The notes under the pieces are model-generated. The model was not told the origin of the DNA and made no database searches. It was given only the letters and a program-made list of their open reading frames with translations. 64,000 bases of DNA from Mobilicoccus pelagius NBRC 104925. GTDB lineage: Bacteria > Actinomycetota > Actinomycetes > Actinomycetales > Dermatophilaceae. The position numbers and the translations under genes are program-made. The stretch is from assembly GCF_000247995.1 (NCBI RefSeq), contig NZ_BAFE01000001.1, forward strand, positions 29,925-93,924. Reading direction: 5' to 3'. Below, one piece after another: positions 25,402-34,069 of this stretch. Each line of letters starts with the position of its first letter. The stretch's first letter is position 1.

Positions 25402-27398
25402 CGACCCCACCCGCCGACTCCCCGCTCGCGCGGCTCACGGCCCTCGCCGCCTCGCCCGTCGACGCCCGCGTCGCGCTCCGCGCGCCCGAGCCGCTCGCGA
25501 CGTTCAACGCCGCCGGATACCTCCGCCCGGCCGACGTCCACGTCGCGACCCGCCTCGGCGCCCTCGCCGGCGAGACCGACCCGGACGTGTGGCTCGCGCT
25601 CGCCCTCCTCGTGCGCGTCGTCCGCGACGGGTCGACGTGCCTGCGTCTCGCCGAGGCCCACGAACTGGCCCCCGAGGTCGTCGACGACCCGACCGCCGAC
25701 GACGACATCACCGGCACCCCCGGGGCTGCCGCCGAGGCCGGGACGACCGCCGACGGGATCGCTGGGGGTGCTGCGGCGGGCCCGGCCGGCGGCCTGCCCT
25801 GGCCCGAGCCGGTGCGGTGGGCGGTGGCCGTGGCGGCGAGTCCGCTCGTCGCGGCGGGGGTGCTCCGGTTCGAGGACGGACTGCTCTACCTCGACCGGTA
25901 CTGGGCGGAGGAGCGCAGCGTCTGCGCCGACCTCCTCCTGCGTCGCCGTACGCATGTGCCCGCCGTCGACGCGACACTCCTCCGCCGCGGGCTCGACGAG
26001 GTGTTCCCCGACGCCGGGTACGCCGAGCAGCGCGAGGCCGCGGCGCGACTCGTCCACGCCGGCACCGGGGTCCTCACCGGCGGCCCCGGCAGCGGCAAGA
26101 CGACGACGATCGCCGGGTTCCTCGCCGTCCTCGTCGACCAGCTCGACGACGGGACCGGCACCCCGCCCCGCATCGCTCTCACCGCACCGACGGGCAAGGC
26201 CGCCGCCCGACTCCAGGAGGCGGTCGCCGACGCCACCGCGCGGTTTCCCGAGCACGCCCGCGCACGCCTCGAGGGACTCGAGGCGTCGACGCTCCACCGC
26301 CTCCTCGGCTGGCGGCCGGGATCCCGTACCCGGTTCCGGCACGACCGGACGAACACCCTCCCGCACGACGTCGTCGTCGTCGACGAGTCGTCGATGCTCT
26401 CCCTCACGCTCACGGCGCGGCTCCTCGAGGCGCTGCGGCCGACGACGCGGCTCGTCCTCGTCGGTGACGCCGACCAGCTCGCCTCCGTCGACGCCGGTGC
26501 CGTCCTCGGCGACCTCGTCGGTGGCCTCGGTGGCGCCGACGACCTGGGCACCGGCGACACTCCCGTCGACACCGGTTCCGACGCGGGGTCGGCCGAGGCC
26601 GACCCCGGGGAGAGCGGCAGGGGCCGGGGGGTCGCGACGATCGTCCGGCTCACCGGGTCGCACCGGTACACGGGCGCGATCGGGGAGCTCGCCCGGGCCG
26701 TGCGTGACGGCGACGCCGACACCGTCCTCGACGTCCTGCGACGCGGGGAGGGGATGCGGCTCGTCGACGACGAGGACCCGGCGCCCGTCATTCGCCCGCA
26801 GCTCGTCTCCCACGCGGTCGCGGTGCGGGAGGCGGCCCGTGCCCGCGACGCCGAGGGGGCTCTCGCGGCGTTGGGGCGCCACCGCGTCCTGTGCGCGCAC
26901 CGCTCCGGCCCGCACGGCGTGCGCACGTGGAACCGGCGCGTCGAGTCGTGGCTCACCGAGGAGACGGGCGACGCGCTCTACGACCTCATGTACGTCGGGC
27001 GGCCGCTGCTCGTCACGACGAACGACCACACCCTCGGCCTCTACAACGGCGACACGGGGGTCGTCCTCGCGCCCGACGAGGTGGGTGCGCCGCCGACGGC
27101 CGTGCTCGCCGCCGCGGGCGGGACGCTCGCGCTCGCCGCGACCCGTCTGTCGGACGTCGAGACGATGCACGCGATGACCGTCCACAAGGCGCAGGGCAGC
27201 GAGGCCGACGACATCACAGTGATCCTCCCGCCCGGGGACTCCGCCCTCCTCACGCGCGAACTCCTCTACACGGCGGTGACGCGCGCCCGTCGCTCGGTGA
27301 CGCTCGTCGGCGACGAGGACACCGTGTGCGCCGCCCTCCACCGCCGCGCCAGGCGGGCGAGCGGCCTCGCCGCCCGCCTGGCCGCGGGGGTCAGGTGA
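25398..27398 (+). CDS. recD: Exodeoxyribonuclease V subunit alpha (RecD)
   Basis: A 666-residue superfamily 1B, 5'-3' helicase, the fast motor of RecBCD. Motifs are Walker A in LTGGPGSGKTTTIAGFL, the AAARLQEA segment, Walker B in VVVVDESSMLSL, motif III in LVGDADQLASVDAGAVLGDL, motif V in TVHKAQGSEADDITVILP and motif VI in LLYTAVTRARRSVTLVG. A Gly/Ala/Thr-rich insert around residues 110-135 and an Asp/Gly-rich insert around residue 385 are low-complexity loops. It starts at 25398 behind GGAGGAACCCG, overlapping the recB stop by four bases (ATGA). Its last 8 bp overlap the convergent hydrolase gene. Confidence 0.95.
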   Translation: MTTPPADSPLARLTALAASPVDARVALRAPEPLATFNAAGYLRPADVHVATRLGALAGETDPDVWLALALLVRVVRDGSTCLRLAEAHELAPEVVDDPTADDDITGTPGAAAEAGTTADGIAGGAAAGPAGGLPWPEPVRWAVAVAASPLVAAGVLRFEDGLLYLDRYWAEERSVCADLLLRRRTHVPAVDATLLRRGLDEVFPDAGYAEQREAAARLVHAGTGVLTGGPGSGKTTTIAGFLAVLVDQLDDGTGTPPRIALTAPTGKAAARLQEAVADATARFPEHARARLEGLEASTLHRLLGWRPGSRTRFRHDRTNTLPHDVVVVDESSMLSLTLTARLLEALRPTTRLVLVGDADQLASVDAGAVLGDLVGGLGGADDLGTGDTPVDTGSDAGSAEADPGESGRGRGVATIVRLTGSHRYTGAIGELARAVRDGDADTVLDVLRRGEGMRLVDDEDPAPVIRPQLVSHAVAVREAARARDAEGALAALGRHRVLCAHRSGPHGVRTWNRRVESWLTEETGDALYDLMYVGRPLLVTTNDHTLGLYNGDTGVVLAPDEVGAPPTAVLAAAGGTLALAATRLSDVETMHAMTVHKAQGSEADDITVILPPGDSALLTRELLYTAVTRARRSVTLVGDEDTVCAALHRRARRASGLAARLAAGVR

Positions 27399-29253
27399 GC
27401 GTGAGCGTGTTGGTCACGGTGACGAGGGTGAGGACGAGCGCCATGACGAGCCCGCCCAGGTAGGGGTTGCGGGTCCGCCGGTAGACGAGCCGATCGAGCA
27501 CGGCCGCCGCGGGGAAGTACACGACGAGCGGGAACAGCCAGATCCCGATGATGTTCGACAGCGGCGGGGTGAGGAACGACTCCGTGAACGACAGGCCGTG
27601 GGTGTAGAACCACCCGTACTGCACCGCGAGTATGACGAGCACCGGCAGCACGTTGAGCAGCGCCAGGAGCGCGAGGTTGGTGCCGCGGCGGCGACCCTCG
27701 ACGAAGTTGAACGAGTTGATCGCCACGGAGTTCACGACGTAGAACACCGCGAGGAACGGCAGGTAGCTCAGGGCGATGGGCAGCTTGTCGGCGTCGAACG
27801 CCTTCATCGTGAGCACCCACAGCCGGTAGTCGGTGTGGAACAGCCAGTTCGCGAGGAACACCGTGGCGTAGGCCCCCGCCACGGCGAGCACGGCCAGGAG
27901 GATCGTCCTGCCCGCGTCGCGCCAGGAGAGGACGAGGCCGCGTTCGCGCAGGCCCACCCCGGAGCGGCGGCCCGTGGCCCACCACGACAGGGCGAGCAGG
28001 AAGGCCGTGAACAGCCCCGTCGCAAGCGCCCAGCATCCGATGTAGAAGGACGGCGCCTGGTGCAGCCAGCCCGGGCGTGACGTCATCGCCCAGGGGAAGA
28101 GCACGAGGTAGCTCGCGATCGAGAACACGACCCCGGCGATCGCGGTGCCCCAGAACCAGCCGCGTGCGGCACCCCGGGGGGCGGGGAGTGGCCGTACGGG
28201 GCCTACGGCCCGCAGCGAGGCGAAGAACGGAGTCTCGAGCAGCACGAGCACGAGGTTGTAGAGAACGAGGGCGAACCCCACGAGGCCGAGCGCGTTGAAC
28301 GCGGCCTTCCACTGCCAGGTCTGGTCGCCGGCCGGAAGGGGTCGAGGCGCACCCAGGGAGGCGTCGAAGAAGTCGACGACGTTGCCGACGACCTCCTTGG
28401 AGAAGTGGTTCCACGGGTGGATCTGGTCGGGGGTGTAGACGACCCGCATCCTGTCGCCGCTCCGGTAGAGGGTGCCGGCCTCCCGCTCCTCGCTCGGGGT
28501 GGTCCCGAAGGCGAGGAAGGACTGGGCCGTCGGCTGGTGGATGTAGTCCCGCGGAGGCGTCACTGTCCCGTCGGGTCGGCGCGTGCGGAAGAAGAACTCG
28601 TCGTACTGCGCGGCCACCACGCCTGCCGCGCGGTCGCCGTAGACGTCGGTGGGGCGGCCCGCATCGTCGACGTAGGTGGCGTCGTTCCCGACGAGGAGCA
28701 CCGATCGGACGAGGTGGGTGGGTCGGGCGTTGTCGGCGCGCACGGCCAGGTCGGACGCACGGGCGCCGTTGGAGTGACCGGTGATCCCGATGCGGCCCGT
28801 GTCGACGTACGGCAGGGTGGAGACGAACTCGACGGCGTCGCTCATGCCGGTGGCAGCCGTCTGGTAGTCGTCGCCGACGAGGTCGTCGGAGTTGCCGTGC
28901 CCGTACATGTCGAGGGCGAGGACGACGTAGCCGCGCCGGGCGAGCTCGACGTAGTTGAGGTCCTGCATCTCCTTGGTGTTGTACCAGCCGTGCGTCGTCA
29001 CGACGGCGGGCCTGCGGTCCTCCGGCGAGGCGCCCTCGGGCACGAGGAGGAGGCCGCTCAGGGTGCGGCCGCTGCCCGTCTGCCAGCGCATGTCGGTGAT
29101 GTCGACGCGGCCCATGTCGGTCTGGACGAGGGAGGCGCCGACCATGCTGACGAGGCAGAGGAAGGCGCCGAGGAGGAGCCCCCGCCAGGGGTGCCCCCGC
29201 CCGGGGACGTCGTGGCGGGGGGTGGTGCTCAGGGTTCTGCGTCGAGCGGGCAT
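27391..29253 (-). CDS. Alpha/beta hydrolase fused to a polytopic membrane domain
   Basis: A 620-residue membrane protein with unusual architecture. One N-terminal membrane segment (about residues 25-45) leads into an alpha/beta hydrolase domain (about 50-310) carrying VVTTHGWYNTKEM (oxyanion region), ALDMYGHGNSDD, and the nucleophile elbow ITGHSNGARASDL, whose Ser is the likely nucleophile. A late His in QIHPWNHFS is a candidate base. From about residue 325 to the end there are seven or eight hydrophobic helices (for example FVLYNLVLVLLE-like and WLFPLVVYFPAAAVLDRLVY). Substrate unknown: a membrane ester or acyl compound is plausible. It starts behind GAGGATCTCCG. The 3' end overlaps recD by 8 bp. 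Confidence 0.82.
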   Translation of the reverse strand: MPARRRTLSTTPRHDVPGRGHPWRGLLLGAFLCLVSMVGASLVQTDMGRVDITDMRWQTGSGRTLSGLLLVPEGASPEDRRPAVVTTHGWYNTKEMQDLNYVELARRGYVVLALDMYGHGNSDDLVGDDYQTAATGMSDAVEFVSTLPYVDTGRIGITGHSNGARASDLAVRADNARPTHLVRSVLLVGNDATYVDDAGRPTDVYGDRAAGVVAAQYDEFFFRTRRPDGTVTPPRDYIHQPTAQSFLAFGTTPSEEREAGTLYRSGDRMRVVYTPDQIHPWNHFSKEVVGNVVDFFDASLGAPRPLPAGDQTWQWKAAFNALGLVGFALVLYNLVLVLLETPFFASLRAVGPVRPLPAPRGAARGWFWGTAIAGVVFSIASYLVLFPWAMTSRPGWLHQAPSFYIGCWALATGLFTAFLLALSWWATGRRSGVGLRERGLVLSWRDAGRTILLAVLAVAGAYATVFLANWLFHTDYRLWVLTMKAFDADKLPIALSYLPFLAVFYVVNSVAINSFNFVEGRRRGTNLALLALLNVLPVLVILAVQYGWFYTHGLSFTESFLTPPLSNIIGIWLFPLVVYFPAAAVLDRLVYRRTRNPYLGGLVMALVLTLVTVTNTLTLT

Positions 29254-29441
29254 CGGAGATCCTCGGGCTGTGGCGGGCCGCCGCCGAGGGCGGTTCGCGG
29301 AGCGGCGACGATGCCTTCGGGGAGCCCGACCTGAACGAATCGGACGATTCGGCAACACGGTTCGCCCTCGCCTTGTTCCGGGTCGGAGCCGTTCCGCGGT
29401 GCCGCGTCCTCCTCGTCGCGCTCGGGGCGCGGGGAGGGGTG

Positions 29442-30449
29442 TCAGCAGGGGCGTTCCTTGGGGGCGCGGGCGGCGGTCTGGGCCGGATCGCGCTGCACGA
29501 CGTCGCCGAGGGCCTCGTCGACGCGGCGCATGATCTCGGGGTCGAGGCGCACGCCGACGGCCTTGACGTTCTCCTCGAGCTGTTCGGGGCGGGAGGCGCC
29601 GACGAGGGCGGCGGTGACGTTGTCGTTCTGCAGCACCCACGCGATGGCGAGGGACGGCATCGAGAGGCCCGCGTCCGCGGCGATCGGCACGAGCTTCTGC
29701 ACCGCGGCGAGGATGTCGTCCTGCATGAAGTCGCCCATCGACCCGCCCACCTCGGAGTGTGCGGCGCGGGTGCCTTCGGCGGGCTGCTGCCCGGGCTTGT
29801 ACTTGCCCGAGAGGACGCCCTGCGCCATCGGGCTCCACACGATCTGGGAGAGGCCGAGCTCCTCGCACGTGGGCACGACCTCGTCCTCGATGACGCGCCA
29901 CAGCATCGAGTACTGCGGCTGGCTGCTGACGAGCCGGACGCCGAGATCCTTCGCCAGGGCGTGGCCGGCGCGGATCTGGTCGGCGGTCCACTCGCTCACG
30001 CCGATGTAGAGGGCCTTTCCGGCGCGGACGACGTCGGCGAACGCCTGCATCGTCTCCTCGAGCGGGGTCTCCGCGTCGTAGCGGTGGGCCTGGTAGAGGT
30101 CGACGTAGTCGGTCTGCAGGCGACGCAGGGAGCCGTCGATGGACTCCATGATGTGCTTGCGGGAGAGGCCGCAGTCGTTGTGTCCGGCGGGCCCGGTGGG
30201 CCAGTAGACCTTCGTGAAGATCTCGAGGGACTCGCGCCGTTCGCCCTTGAGGGCCTCGCCGAGGACGGTCTCGGCCTTCGTGTTCGCGTAGACGTCGGCC
30301 GTGTCGAACGTCGAGATGCCGAGGTCGAGCGCCTTGCGGACGCATCGCTGAGCCTGCTCGTTCTCGATCTGGCTGCCGTGGGTGAGCCAGTTGCCGTACG
30401 TGATCTCGCTGATCTTGAGGCCGCTGTCGCCGAGGTATCGGAATTCCAT
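29442..30449 (-). CDS. Aldo/keto reductase, Kv-beta-like family
   Basis: A 335-residue NADPH-dependent oxidoreductase of the potassium-channel beta-subunit-like (AKR6/YghZ) branch. The tetrad is visible as Asp and Tyr in FDTADVYANTKAE, Lys in IFTKVYWPTG and His in LYQAHRYD. SQPQYSMLWRVIEDEVVPTC, IVWSPMAQGVLSGKY and VGASRPEQLEENV give the branch signature and the NADPH-binding end. The ATG at 30449 (MEFRYLGDSGLKISEITYG) matches family starts but lacks a good ribosome-binding site, so a leaderless transcript is possible. It lies upstream of the membrane hydrolase on the same strand, with a 188-bp gap, and is divergent from the CapA gene. Typical substrates are toxic aldehydes. Confidence 0.93.
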   Translation of the reverse strand: MEFRYLGDSGLKISEITYGNWLTHGSQIENEQAQRCVRKALDLGISTFDTADVYANTKAETVLGEALKGERRESLEIFTKVYWPTGPAGHNDCGLSRKHIMESIDGSLRRLQTDYVDLYQAHRYDAETPLEETMQAFADVVRAGKALYIGVSEWTADQIRAGHALAKDLGVRLVSSQPQYSMLWRVIEDEVVPTCEELGLSQIVWSPMAQGVLSGKYKPGQQPAEGTRAAHSEVGGSMGDFMQDDILAAVQKLVPIAADAGLSMPSLAIAWVLQNDNVTAALVGASRPEQLEENVKAVGVRLDPEIMRRVDEALGDVVQRDPAQTAARAPKERPC

Positions 30450-30539
30450 GATCGTCAGGCTAGGCGCGCGGGCGTCGTTCGCCGCCGGCCGGGGTGTCGG
30501 AGACCTCCGCGGTGGCGGTGATGCCCCTACGCTGCCGCC

Positions 30540-31799
30540 ATGACGATCGACTCGGGGACGCACCACGGCGACGGCGGGACGAGAACTCCTGGGCTGCGTG
30601 GTGATCGGAGGCGCGTGTCGGCACCGCGTGTGCCGCCGGCCGCGGTCGTCGCTGCGACCGGTCTCGCTCTGCTGGTGGGCTGCGGCGGGATCCCGAAGGA
30701 CGACGCGGCGCGGCCGGAAGGAACCGGGCGCGTGGTGACCCCCGCGCCCGCGACGCCGGCTCCGGCGTCCCCGGGGTCGGCGACGGCGACCGAGGACGCG
30801 TCCCCGCAGTCCGAGAACCCCGACACGATCAGCCTCGCGTTCGCCGGTGACGTGCACTTCGCCCGTCAGGTCGCGGCCCTGCTCGGGGATTCCGACGCCA
30901 CGTGGACCTCCCGCCTGCCCGAGCTCGCCGCCGCGGACTTCGCGATGGTCAACCTCGAGACGGCGATCACCGAGCGTGGCCGCCCGGCGGCGAAGACGTA
31001 CACGTTCCGCGCCCCTGCGAAGGCGCTCGACAAGCTCGCCGCGAGCGGTGTCGACGCGGTGACGATGGCGAACAACCACGCGGCCGACTACGGCCGCCAG
31101 GGGGTGGAGGACACCCTCGCCGCGATCGGGAAGAGCCCTATCCCCGTCGTCGGGTTCGGCGCCGACGAGAAGAAGGCCTACGAGCCCCTCACCGTCATGG
31201 TGAAGGGGGTCCGGGTGGGCGTCATCGGGTCGATGGAGGTGCCCGAGGAGACGTACGCGAACTGGTCGGCGGGCCCCGACTCCCCGGGTGTGGCGCAGAA
31301 CGTCCGCCGCGACCGGTTCACGCAGGCGGCGAAGGAGGCGGTGGCCGGTCACGACCTCGTCGTCGCGTTCCTCCACTGGGGCACCGAGGGGTCGACGTGC
31401 CCGAACGAGCGACAGGTCGAGACCGCCCGCATCCTCCGCGACGCGGGTGTCGACGTCATCGTCGGCACGCACGCGCACCGGCCGCAGGGCGCGGGATGGA
31501 ACGGGCGCGCCTTCGTCGGCTACGGCACGGGTAACTTCGTCTGGTACAACACGAGCCGCGAGTCGCGCTCCTCCGGTGTGCTCACCCTGACGGTCGATGC
31601 GAAGGCCGCCCGGGAGCGTGGCGACAAGGAGGGGGAGGAGCGGACGTCCGGTCCGTCGCTCGTCCGCGCGTATACGTGGACGCCGAAGCTCATCTCGACC
31701 GGTGGAGTGCCGGAGCGCCCGACGGCGTCCGCGGCGCGTCTCGATCGGCTCGCAGAGTCCGCGAGGACGTGTTCGGGGCTTGCCCAGGGGCCGGAATGA
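30540..31799 (+). CDS. CapA family lipoprotein (poly-gamma-glutamate synthesis-like metallophosphoesterase)
   Basis: A 419-residue exported protein. The N-terminus ends in the lipobox LLVGC, with Cys48 the predicted lipid-anchored residue, followed by a Pro/Ala/Thr linker to about residue 95. The CapA domain shows LAFAGDVHFARQ, MVNLETAITERG, DAVTMANNHAADYGRQGV, VVAFLHWGTE, IVGTHAHRPQG and FVGYGTGNFVWYN, which together supply the Asp, His and Asn ligands of a calcineurin-like metal centre. CapA/PgsA proteins support poly-gamma-glutamate capsule export in Bacillus, but homologues are widespread in species without a capsule, and no capB/C gene is nearby. GTG/ATG upstream alternatives lack family sequence. 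Confidence 0.9.
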   Translation: MTIDSGTHHGDGGTRTPGLRGDRRRVSAPRVPPAAVVAATGLALLVGCGGIPKDDAARPEGTGRVVTPAPATPAPASPGSATATEDASPQSENPDTISLAFAGDVHFARQVAALLGDSDATWTSRLPELAAADFAMVNLETAITERGRPAAKTYTFRAPAKALDKLAASGVDAVTMANNHAADYGRQGVEDTLAAIGKSPIPVVGFGADEKKAYEPLTVMVKGVRVGVIGSMEVPEETYANWSAGPDSPGVAQNVRRDRFTQAAKEAVAGHDLVVAFLHWGTEGSTCPNERQVETARILRDAGVDVIVGTHAHRPQGAGWNGRAFVGYGTGNFVWYNTSRESRSSGVLTLTVDAKAARERGDKEGEERTSGPSLVRAYTWTPKLISTGGVPERPTASAARLDRLAESARTCSGLAQGPE

Positions 31800-31930
31800 C
31801 CTGCGGCAAGGCCTCTCGTCCACAGCCGTGGACGCGGTAGGTAGGCCGTCCACAACCCGGCGGCACGCGACGGTTCGCGGGGTCGGTGAGGAGGTGGACT
31901 GACACCTCCGATCCGAGGACGGGGGCAGTC

Positions 31931-32263
31931 ATGGCGAGCAGAAGTACCGGCGGGGGTGGCGGGAGTGCCGCCTTCGCCGCCGACACCGATCACCTCCGCG
32001 CGACCGCGAGGACGCTCCACGAGGTGGCCGAGGCCGCCCGCGGCACCCGTCCGGGGCCGATCACCGGCGCCGGCGAGGGCGCACGCGCCGTCGAGGAGGC
32101 CGCGACCCGGTTCCGCGGCGCCTGGGAGCCCGCCCTCGTGGGCTGGTCGTCCTCTCTCACTGGGCTCGCCACATCCGTCGAGGGTGCGGCCGCCGCCCTC
32201 GAGGGGGCCGACGCGAGCGGCACCTCTCGGTGGGACGAGATCCGCGCGGCCCTCCCGTGGTGA
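31931..32263 (+). CDS. Small WXG100/EspC-like helical protein
   Basis: A 110-residue protein. After a Gly/Ser-rich start, residues 15-35 (FAADTDHLRATARTLHEVAE) form the opening helix seen in EspC/DUF2580-type and WXG100-like proteins, and residues 50-95 form a second helix around FRGAWEPALVGWSSSLTGLA. No YxxxD/E export signal is obvious. Such small proteins are partners or substrates of type VII (ESX) secretion. Its TGA overlaps the GTG of the next gene, so the two products are made together. GGGGGC precedes the ATG at 31931; the frame is open 45 nt further upstream. No ESX core gene is present in the window. Confidence 0.7.
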   Translation: MASRSTGGGGGSAAFAADTDHLRATARTLHEVAEAARGTRPGPITGAGEGARAVEEAATRFRGAWEPALVGWSSSLTGLATSVEGAAAALEGADASGTSRWDEIRAALPW

Positions 32264-33972
32264 GCGCGACCCGCGGCACCGGCGGGGGATGGCCAGGCAC
32301 CCCGCCCACACCCGGCACCTCCTCGTTCGGGCCCCCACTCCTCCCGCCTTCGGACGCCGCGGGACCGACGGAGGCATTCCCGCGGCATCTCTTCACGATC
32401 GACTGCCGGCCGGAGGCGATGCGTGCCGCGGCCCGCGGCTATCGGGCCGTCGCAGCGGAGGCGGAGCGGTGGGATGCGCGGATCGAGGGCGCCGGCACCG
32501 CGAGCTGGGCGGGCGCGGAGGGTGACGCCTACCGCCGTGCCCGCACCGCGTACCGGCCGATGCTCGCCGCCGCACGCGAGTCGTTCGCGGGACTCGACCG
32601 GGAGGTCGACCGGTGCGCCACCGCTGTCGAGTACGCGATCCGTCGCATGGACGTCGTGCGCTCAGCGGCGGAGACGACGTGGGCCCGTCTCCAGGAGGCC
32701 CGGGCCGAGGCCCGCGCGCGCCCGGCGTTCCCCTCGCTCGTCCCCGGCCTGGCCCCGATGTCCTCGGAGGCGTTCGACCGGCGGGTGCAGTCGACGCGCC
32801 GCACGATGGACCTCCTCGTCGAGGAGGCCGCCGGCGTGCGTCGCGCCGTCGCGGAGGCCGCCGCCCAGACGGTTGCCGACATCGCCCGCCTCGCCCCTCC
32901 CGGGCCCGTCCCGCTGCCGGGCCGCGACCCCTTCGGACCGTCCGTCGTGAGCAGGGAGACCTACGAGGCGTCGGGGACCGCGACCTACCAGGTCCTCGTC
33001 GGGGACAGGACCCTCCGGGTCGAGCAGACTCTCCTCTCCGACGGTCGGTGGCGCACGACCGTCACGACCGTGGGCACCCTCGGCGTCGAGGTCGCACCGA
33101 GGCTCGCGAAGTTCGAGGTCGGGGGCAAGGACATCGCGGGAGGGATGCCGGACGCGTCGATCGGGGCGACGACGTCGGGGGCGGTGGACCTCGTCTGGTA
33201 CTCCTCCTCGCGCGGGGAGGCCGACGTGAAGGCCGCCCGTGCCCTCGCCCTCCTCGGCACGGCGGCGATCACGAATATCCCCCTCCCACCCGGGTTGCTG
33301 CGGGTCGAGGCGGTCGGCATGTCGGCCGAGGTCGAGGCGACGGGGTCGGTCGGCTACGACCCGTCCTCGGCGAACCCGATCCACACCGGGGAGGAGGCGG
33401 GTGGGGTCGGGGCGAGCGCGGCCGCCGGGGCACGGGTCCGGCACGAACAGGCCCGGGACGGCAGCCGCGAGGACACCCTCGCCCTCTTCGCCCGAGGGCA
33501 GGCGGAACATCCCTGGTTCGACGAGGAAGGCCCGACGCAGAAGACCTACGGCGGTTCCGGGGAGGTCACCGCGACGATGCGCACCGGTCCCGAGGGGCAG
33601 AGCATCCTCCTCCTCTCGTCGTCCAGGCAGAAGGCCGGCGAGGACAACCGGTACCAGAAGCGGTGGGCCCGCGTCCTCACCCCCGAGGAGGCACGCCGGT
33701 TCCGCAACGGCGTCGACGAGATCGCCCGCACCAAGGGGATCGGCAGGAAGGGGTCGGCCGCCCAACGCACGGTCGCGCTCATCGCGGAGACGAGAAACCT
33801 CACCGCCGACTCCCCGCAGGTACGTGACGGCACGGTGCGGATGACGGAGGCGACGTACGAGACGGAGACCGTCGCCGAGCCAACGATCTCGGGTGAGCTC
33901 GGTCGTGTCGGTCTCGGCGCCGAGGCCAAGGTCGAGCGGGAGAAGCTCGTCGAGGAACGGACCGTCGGATGA
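32260..33972 (+). CDS. Large WXG100-domain protein, candidate type VII secretion substrate
   Basis: A 570-residue protein starting with a GTG that overlaps the upstream stop codon. Residues about 45-155 form a WXG100-like helical hairpin with W83-A84-G85 at the turn (GTASWAGAEGDAYRRARTAY) and long charged helices either side. A further coiled region runs to about 212. Residues 225-570 are a separate domain, beta-rich at first (TYQVLVGDRTLRVEQTLL, GRWRTTVTTVGTLGVEVAP), with a helical ALALLGTAAITNI segment and a C-terminal region with LTPEEARRFRNGVDEIARTK. I recognise no toxin or enzyme motif. The layout resembles ESX-exported proteins with a C-terminal cargo. No immunity gene follows; the next gene encodes an acetyltransferase. 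Confidence 0.72.
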   Translation: MSATRGTGGGWPGTPPTPGTSSFGPPLLPPSDAAGPTEAFPRHLFTIDCRPEAMRAAARGYRAVAAEAERWDARIEGAGTASWAGAEGDAYRRARTAYRPMLAAARESFAGLDREVDRCATAVEYAIRRMDVVRSAAETTWARLQEARAEARARPAFPSLVPGLAPMSSEAFDRRVQSTRRTMDLLVEEAAGVRRAVAEAAAQTVADIARLAPPGPVPLPGRDPFGPSVVSRETYEASGTATYQVLVGDRTLRVEQTLLSDGRWRTTVTTVGTLGVEVAPRLAKFEVGGKDIAGGMPDASIGATTSGAVDLVWYSSSRGEADVKAARALALLGTAAITNIPLPPGLLRVEAVGMSAEVEATGSVGYDPSSANPIHTGEEAGGVGASAAAGARVRHEQARDGSREDTLALFARGQAEHPWFDEEGPTQKTYGGSGEVTATMRTGPEGQSILLLSSSRQKAGEDNRYQKRWARVLTPEEARRFRNGVDEIARTKGIGRKGSAAQRTVALIAETRNLTADSPQVRDGTVRMTEATYETETVAEPTISGELGRVGLGAEAKVEREKLVEERTVG

Positions 33973-34069
33973 CCCGCGGATGCCGGGTCGGGACCGGCGT
34001 CGAACGTCACCGCGCGGAGGAGACCGTCGTCGCCCCGCCCGTGGCGCCCCGTCTGACAGGATGTCGCGC

